This document shows positions 57,401 through 64,000 of a DNA stretch of 64,000 nt, one piece after another. Each line of letters begins with the position of its first letter. Position 1 is the first letter of the stretch. The notes below the pieces were generated by a model, which had not been told where the DNA came from, made no database searches, and saw nothing but the letters and a program-made list of their open reading frames with translations. A program made the position numbers and the translations under genes. The stretch is taken from NCBI RefSeq assembly GCF_020740795.1, contig NC_067287.1, positions 12,229,501-12,293,500 on the forward strand, read 5' to 3'. The stretch is from Apus apus (taxonomy: Eukaryota > Chordata > Aves > Apodiformes > Apodidae).

Positions 57401-60400
57401 GGACAGCAAGGACAGTGGAGAGTCTGTGATTTCAGAAACTAGTTATGGAAAGCTGGGACCCTCAGGCTGAGGTAATAAGAATAGCTGGAGATTTAGGCAA
57501 TTCCCATATTCATGAGATGACAGACTGCAATTGCGTTGCCAAGGCTGCATTAAATACACTGAGGGGCAGAGGAGTTTTCTGACTTTGCTAACAGCTGCTT
57601 CAAGGTGAAGCACAAGAGGAAAATGAAAAAAAAATTCTCCACTGTCTGCTGATAGTCATTTTGCCATGGAACATCTAGGAGTCTGAAACAACTTGGGGCC
57701 CTCAGCAGACATTTTGGAACATGGATTTCAGTCAGTCCTCTCACCTTCTAGAAATAACCTGATTGGGAATTAAACAGTACCTCTGTTAAAAACTTAGGAA
57801 GGAACGAAATGGACTAAAGCTTGAGAATTCCTTTTCCATCTCCTCTCCTAGACAAGAAGTCAAGAAGCATCAGTAATTTTTTTCTTATAAGGAAAAAACA
57901 TGGCTTTCTGGTTTTAGCTAGAGAGAGTGTCTACGCCCTTGCCTTCTCTGCTGCTGAAATGCTTAAAGAGAGGTGTAAGCAAAAATCCATTTTTTCCTTT
58001 CAGATACGAAGCTTCAGCAGATGCTAGTGGGAGTTTACAGGCTTGGTTCTTTGTCAGTGCTTGCAGAAGCAGCCAGACACTGCACTAGCTATGAATTCAG
58101 TGCTAGAGCTGCTCCAGTCAGACACTTTGCAGCCCATCTTGTGGTTTCCCTGGTGTCTGGGAGCACTGCTAGCAGTGTCCTGTCAAAACTCATTTGTTTG
58201 TAACACAGCAATCTGACTGTTTCTGCAGGCATGTTTAGGAAGCCAGTTAGCAACTGAAAGATGACAGTGGCTTTGATCACAAGAGAGTGATTCACAAGAC
58301 TTGGAGTACACACAGCTGAACTCTTCATGCAAGGTTCTTCCCTCAGGAAGAAGGGAATTAAAGACCCTCAGACGCTGAGGAGAGACAGCTCCATTCAGAT
58401 CTAGCACAGAAGTGATACACATTTGTTTCTAGTGTCACAGCCAGTCAGAGCTGCTGTGAAAGATTTATCTGCTGGCTTCATAGTTTGTCTCAAGGACATG
58501 TCTACCATTCCCTCTAATCAGGTCCTTGCTCATCTTAAGGATCTTTGCATCTTGGGCACCTTGCTCCATAAACCCACCCTGCAGAGAGGTCTAGAGGCAA
58601 TGCAGGGGTTTAGAGTTTGACTGGAGCAGAATTAGCTGCTCCAGCTGTGGCTGGTACCGAATTGAAGCTGAGACCTGTGGACTAACAGGACATCAGTGCC
58701 TGGGGATATTTATCAGCTCTGTGCTGAAGTACTGTCACTCATGGTGGTGAGCTTCCAGCCTGCTTCTAGGAATACACAGAGGAAGGCCCACTTGAAAGAC
58801 TGCTTTCAATAAAGTGCCTTTCAAAAGCCAGAAAGGTAACTGCATCTTATAAAGGGTCAATACAGTTTCACTGCTAATCCATGCGGTGGTAGTTTAATCT
58901 AGAAAAACCTCAGGTCTGTGCTGAACTGAGACCTCTCAATTACAAGAAGATCTGAGAGCTCTCCCTCGGGAGTCCTGGTTTGTGGTACTTAACTGTTTTG
59001 CACTGATATGCCCCATTTTTTTACCACAGCTGTTGCAACAGCTCTATTCTGTGTGGACAATCAGGGTTCAGGTTTCTGCAAAACAACGTAACCTGTTGGA
59101 GAGCCCCAGTGCAGCAGTCCTCTGCCTAATTTAAGGGCTTCCCAGTCCAGAAGCAACCACAGGCACTACTGCAGCCCACAGTCAGGCCAGCCATCCCCTC
59201 CATGCTTCCAGCAGTGCAGCATGCATTAGTGTGTAGCTTGGAGCTTTTTGTACAGGCTTTTGACCTCCATGGGAAGAAGCTCCCAAGTCCCTCTGGCCTG
59301 TCCAGAGGGATAAGAGTCAGGGACTTTATTTCCTAACTGCATGAAGAGCCATACTTTTACCTGTATCTCATCTTGTTTAAAGACTATGTCGGAACAGTCG
59401 GTTTTGAGTCATATTCAGGACAGAACTGCAGTTACACCTCAAGCTAGCACTACCATAAAGGTAATCCCTTTGATTATACAAAATGTTACACAAATCAACT
59501 CGAAGTTGTTGTAATAGGAAAGGCAGATGATATACGTGCTCAGTAGTATATTGTTAAAAATACTGTTCCTAGCCCACCATAAAGAGATAAATCTAGACAT
59601 AATTTCTGTTCTTAAGATCTGTGGAAGAAAACACTTCCCCTTGCCTGGTTGTGGCTCTTGCTTTCCTCCCAAAACAAGACCCAGCCTTTCCCTCCCACAG
59701 TAGCCAAGGTGAATGCACCTGCTTGCATGACACAGCAGAAGCTCCTGCTGATTGTTTTTTTAGCAGGATAGATAAAAAGTTGGCCCAGCACAGAAGTCCT
59801 GGCTTTCTGGACCAGGATAAATGATCTGCTATGTTCAGGTGGAAATTGGAGAAATGAGGGAGGTTGGCCCCTCAATATGTACTTATTTCAGGGTCAGATG
59901 TCCAGAGAGTCTCTGCAGTCCCCGCTGAATTGTTTTGAAAGATGTGAGCACTTATTTTTAGTGAAATAATATAGCATGTTCTTTGATAATATGGCTCTGA
60001 ATACAGGTGCTGAACACCTCTAAGAATGAGGCTTTTGTGCAGTTCAGTATGAGAACTGAACATACTTAGAGAGACAGGTATGTGTTAACAGAGTGACTCA
60101 ACTTTTGAGATGCATACTGGGGCAAAGCTAGGTCAAGTGAGATGTCCACCTTCCTAGAGAGTGAACAAGGTAATGATATGTCTTGAAATACAGCTGTCAG
60201 TCTATGGTCCCACTTGCAGGACCACTACATCAATTTGTAAAATAGTATTTGTGTTATCTTTGTAGATTATAATAATTATTGCATAGTAAACGTGTCCATG
60301 TGTAGAAGTCCTCAGCAGTATCGTGTGCAGACTGCAATTTGCCACACATGGTATTTAGCAGCTGCATAATCCTGCTGATGCCAGCATAGCTTCCATAGGT

Positions 60401-63400
60401 AGAAGCCATGCACAGGGTGTGGTAACGTGAGATAAACTTGAAGGCTTGATAAGAATGATAAGATGCAATCTTTTGCTAGACACACAGGCTGCAGGACTTC
60501 CCCACACTGATTTCTTCTGTCCAGTGCTCCCTTCCTTTAATGGCTGTTTCCAGACCCTGAGCCTTGTGAACAAAACTCTGGCATTCACATCCCCAGTCCT
60601 GCTGGCTGTCGGCAGCCAGTGTCACCATCAGCTGCCTCCCTGGGTGCCTGTGGGGTGGCTGCTCTCCCACCTCACTCTGCAGTGCTGATTAGTTGGACAG
60701 AGTGCTGTGTGTGCAGATGTGGGATATGCTTCTGCTGCATCCCACATTCTCCTGCCACTCAATGGGAATCAGCTGCTGGACTGACATGAGACAGAGCTGT
60801 GTGGGGCAGTGGGGGCTCACAGAGGGGGAGGGTACCACAGTGTGGGCAGTGGATGCTACTTCATAGCACAGCTCCAGCTCATAATTCATGCAAGGCTGGA
60901 CCAAAGCTGTAGTGGGCATGGAAGTGGCTATGGCTTTGGGGGCAGGTGATAGTCCTCCTCGAGCTGCTTCTTCAGGGACCTGGGAGGGCCAAAGGATGAG
61001 GAGCTTGTAGGAAGGCACAGAAAGATGGGTTGAGAGCCTCATCAGGCAACAGGAAAGCAGTTTGTGCACTGTGGCAGGGAAAGGAATTTCTGGAGCAAGA
61101 AAGAGAGGATGTAGCAGGGGTGGCCGTGCTGAGGAGCCTAGAGTAGAGAGGAGCTCAGAGGGAGCAGGGTAAGGCAGTGCAGCAGGGAAGGGGTAGGACA
61201 GGGGTGTTAGCCAGGGCTGATGAGTGACAGTTGTGTATTGGCTTGGGAAGGCTTTGTAGTCAGAGCAGGAGCCCCACATAAAAATGCCTGGAGCTTTTGA
61301 AATTCGGCCCCATCAAGCACCAAAGCAGCAGACAGGCAGCATGACTCCAGGTGAGGAAGAGCAAGAAGCAGAATGCCTGGCTCCTAAATAGGTTCTCATC
61401 TTGCCCTGCCCTATCCTCTCTGCCCGTTTTGCCACTCCTGCTGCTGTTTGAAACACATAGCATCTGGGAAAAGCAACACCCTTGTACAGTACCTTTGACT
61501 TCAGGAGAGTCCTTCCAGCATTGAATTTGGCCTACGGATTTAATTACTCTCCACTGTGATAGTAATGAGAGCCAGTGGAATTGTACTGACTTTATTTCCT
61601 TTTAATTAGTTATGATGCTCTGGATGCAGATTAACTTTCCCAGCTCAATATATATTGATTCATCCTGCCTCGTGATGTGCTAAATGGCTTGAAGAGGTAG
61701 CCAATTCCACTGTAGCTTTCCCTGGTAGCTCTGTGCCCCATGCAGTGTCCTCCTAGGAGGACACTGTGGCAGTAGCCACAGTCAGGTACCTTTGCTTGCT
61801 TCTGATCTGGTTGTTTACATTCATGTAACTGAGGATAAACTGGAGACTATGGTACTGCTTCTTGACAGGCAATAGTTCAGGTCTCCTGGATTCCTTCCTG
61901 TTCGATGTTACTGAGTGTGAGGACAGGTTGTCATTTGATGGAGACAAACCTGCTTCTAGGCCAGGCACACAGCAGGGATCCTCCCTGAGGGGAATCGTCC
62001 TTCAAGGGAGGGAGGAGAGCTGCAGCCAGAGGTCTCTTCCAGCAGCGCTTCTCCAGGAGCGTGCCTGTCCAGGAAGCTTTTTGCAAGGCAGTGGCCAGCC
62101 TCTTTCCTCTGTCTCCATGTGCTGAGCTTGGCTGATGGAAACATGGTAGACTGCACCACTGCCTGGGTATTGGTGGAGTCACAGAGCAGCAGGGAGACGG
62201 CCTCAGGGCCTGTCTCCCAGTGAGGGAATTTGACAGAAGGGCTTGTGGTGTGAGACTACACCCTAGTGAGGGGTTCTCCCCCTTTTTCTTTAGAGAAAGA
62301 CCCTGCCCTCCTTGATGCAGAGTATTTAATGTCCTTTATTCCTTTGCTCTTACATCATAGAAGCTGTAATGGGGGTGAGGGACAGAGCCTGAGTTCTCTT
62401 AACACAAAGCCCTACCAGAGGTTGAGATAAGGAGGCTGAGACAATGTCTTGCTGGTCGTAACAGGGGTGACTGCAAGATAACCTGCCACCACATTGGCAG
62501 GAGTTTGCTCCATAGGCTCAGAGACACCCCAGTGGAGCCAGGCTGGGTGTGTCAGTGTGTTGGATGGAGTGCATGGGCAGCCCAAGCCTGGAACCACAGG
62601 TGGGCTCTGCACAATGCAGCCTGCTGCTCCTGGCTGCAGTTGGCTTGCTGGGCCTGGCTGCAGACATGGTGCTCCACCTAATCAAAAAAGCTCTGGGGCA
62701 GTGCAGTGCTCAGAAGTAGTGGAGCTGTTTCCTGTTCCCCTTGGTGTTCCTATCCTACACAATCTGTGTAGCAAAGAGCCAGAGGTGAAAGTGAGGAGAA
62801 GTTGGATTCAGCAGCCCTGAATCCCCTCTGCATGCCAGCCCCTTGGATAAGACTGCAGCAGGAAACCTAGTGTGCCAAGACCCATCTTAGAGGTCTTACC
62901 TCATCCTCAGCCATGCTGATAACCTTCCAGCTCAAAACACTACTTTGTGGTAGCTGATCCTCTAGCTCTGTGTGCCATTACAGCACGAGACCAGTGTGTC
63001 CCTCAGCAAGTCCAGAGGGACACTGAGTGCATGAGCGATGCAAGTGTCGTATTGCCAGAGGCCATCAGGTATCAAGTGCAGTCAGTGCCCTGCCAGTGAG
63101 GATCCCTGCAGCTCCATCATTACTACCTGGTTGGTGATGATAGTTATTGGTGCCTGGGAGGCATTCCGTGAAGCAGAAACTGAACTCAGGCCCTGGTAGC
63201 TTTGCCTCAACTCTGAGTATGAACAGTCACTTCAGATGTAAAATGTTACTTGTTCCTCTTGCAAAAAAAATGCACCAGCTCTGTGAACAATTCTAATGCG
63301 TGGGAATAAATGTACTGATCATGCAGCACTGGCAAGCCAAGAAAAAGGAGATAAGAGGTAAGTATTAACTGTGTTGTCACACAGATGACTTTAGGACTTA

Positions 63401-64000
63401 GAAGCTTATATCCAATTAAAGCAGCCAGGCAGTTAACATCAAAACAGTTGAGCCTGGTTTTCATCTAGTGCATGTTAACATGGCTGCTGTAGCTGCAAGG
63501 AAGCCTCAGGTTTATCTGAATGGGTCTGGCCCAGCCTCCTTTATCTCTATCTTGCAGAAGTTCTGTTTCCAAACCTTGCCATGCATGATTTTTCCATAGC
63601 ATCATGGTGGCAGCAATCTTCTGTCCATCTATCCTGTGCACCTGTCTCCTGACATCCTACTCATGTGGGCCCCTGAGCAGCAAGAAACTGCTGTCACCAG
63701 CTCCCTGAGAGGTACCAGGCAACAGACTGGGAAAATACTTTTTGGAAGATTAGAAAATAGCACTAGTCAGAAAAACTGAGGTAAATTTGGGCACAGTAAG
63801 CAGTCAGATACAAGGGATTAGATCTCAGACATCATCATCCTAGGGATCTTGGGGCAGATGTGTGCAGACCCTCAACCATGGACACCTGTCATGCATTAGC
63901 CCAGCAGTGTCACAGTGTCCTTGTACCTTGCAGCATTTCCCCAGGATACCTGGTGTTCATTTAAGAGAAGCAAAAGCTTTGGGGACCCAGTGATTCATCA
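54431..64000. other. Non-coding, probably GOLGB1 intron 1
   Basis: 9.6 kb with no recognised exon on either strand. A 196-codon minus ORF at 60689-61279 is the longest outside GC-rich or repeat DNA but resembles nothing known. One ancient SINE-like core is visible at 54795-54925. Confidence 0.4.
54795..54925 (+). repeat. Ancient MIR/L2-type SINE relic
   Basis: ctgatcccattttacagatg, then ggaggagcagatcagagacc and tagaaagatgtaagtcagat follow the MIR/L2 pattern of ATTTTACAGATG, an A/G-rich stretch and a TAAGTNA-type segment. It is old and diverged. Confidence 0.5.

Noticed and set aside
54430-64000. GOLGB1 coding exon 2
   Set aside because: The conserved N-terminal start of giantin is not found in any frame, so the gene is inferred only from the upstream CpG island and synteny.
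1-64000. tRNA, rRNA, snoRNA or CRISPR-like arrays
   Set aside because: No convincing cloverleaf, rRNA segment or regularly spaced direct-repeat array was seen on reading both strands. Short snoRNAs in introns cannot be excluded by eye.

Overview
This is a vertebrate nuclear window, almost certainly from a bird. The protein-coding genes are split by GT-AG introns and most of the sequence is intronic or intergenic. The recognisable mobile elements are CR1-type LINEs, the dominant avian retrotransposon, and there are strong CpG islands. I see no prokaryotic, organellar or viral gene structure.

Two complete genes can be read exon by exon. EAF2 (ELL-associated factor 2) lies on the minus strand in six coding exons between 29289 and 16766, giving 264 residues. 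IQCB1 (nephrocystin-5, NPHP5) lies on the plus strand in thirteen coding exons between 29869 and 48628, giving 600 residues. Every exon junction keeps frame, and the order of conserved blocks matches the mammalian proteins. The two start codons face away from each other across 579 bp of CpG island holding a perfect 12-bp CRE palindrome, a CCAAT box and an octamer-like site. This head-to-head arrangement is also known from mammals.

Layout: 1-3900 is intergenic or intronic with one CR1 fragment. 3900-5010 is an orphan CpG island with a YY1-like motif; by synteny it could be the SLC15A2 promoter, but I found no SLC15A2 coding exon. 5010-15980 is featureless. 15980-29290 is EAF2, whose introns hold CR1 relics, a 15-copy 17-bp minisatellite and a GC-rich block. 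29290-29868 is the shared promoter. 29869-48628 is IQCB1, with a 1-kb CR1 in intron 8. 48630-52950 is intergenic. 52950-54430 is a third CpG island, probably the 5' end of GOLGB1 by synteny. 54430-64000 is sequence without a recognised exon, probably GOLGB1 intron 1.

The two genes do unrelated jobs, Pol II elongation for EAF2 and ciliary transition-zone assembly for IQCB1, and are linked here only by the promoter. I did not find an undescribed biological system. The observations most worth a second look are upstream ORFs on both sides of the shared promoter (one ending in an ATGA overlap with the EAF2 start), the two-block minisatellite, the two orphan CpG islands, and a GTTT microsatellite that forms the acceptor tract of IQCB1 exon 5.
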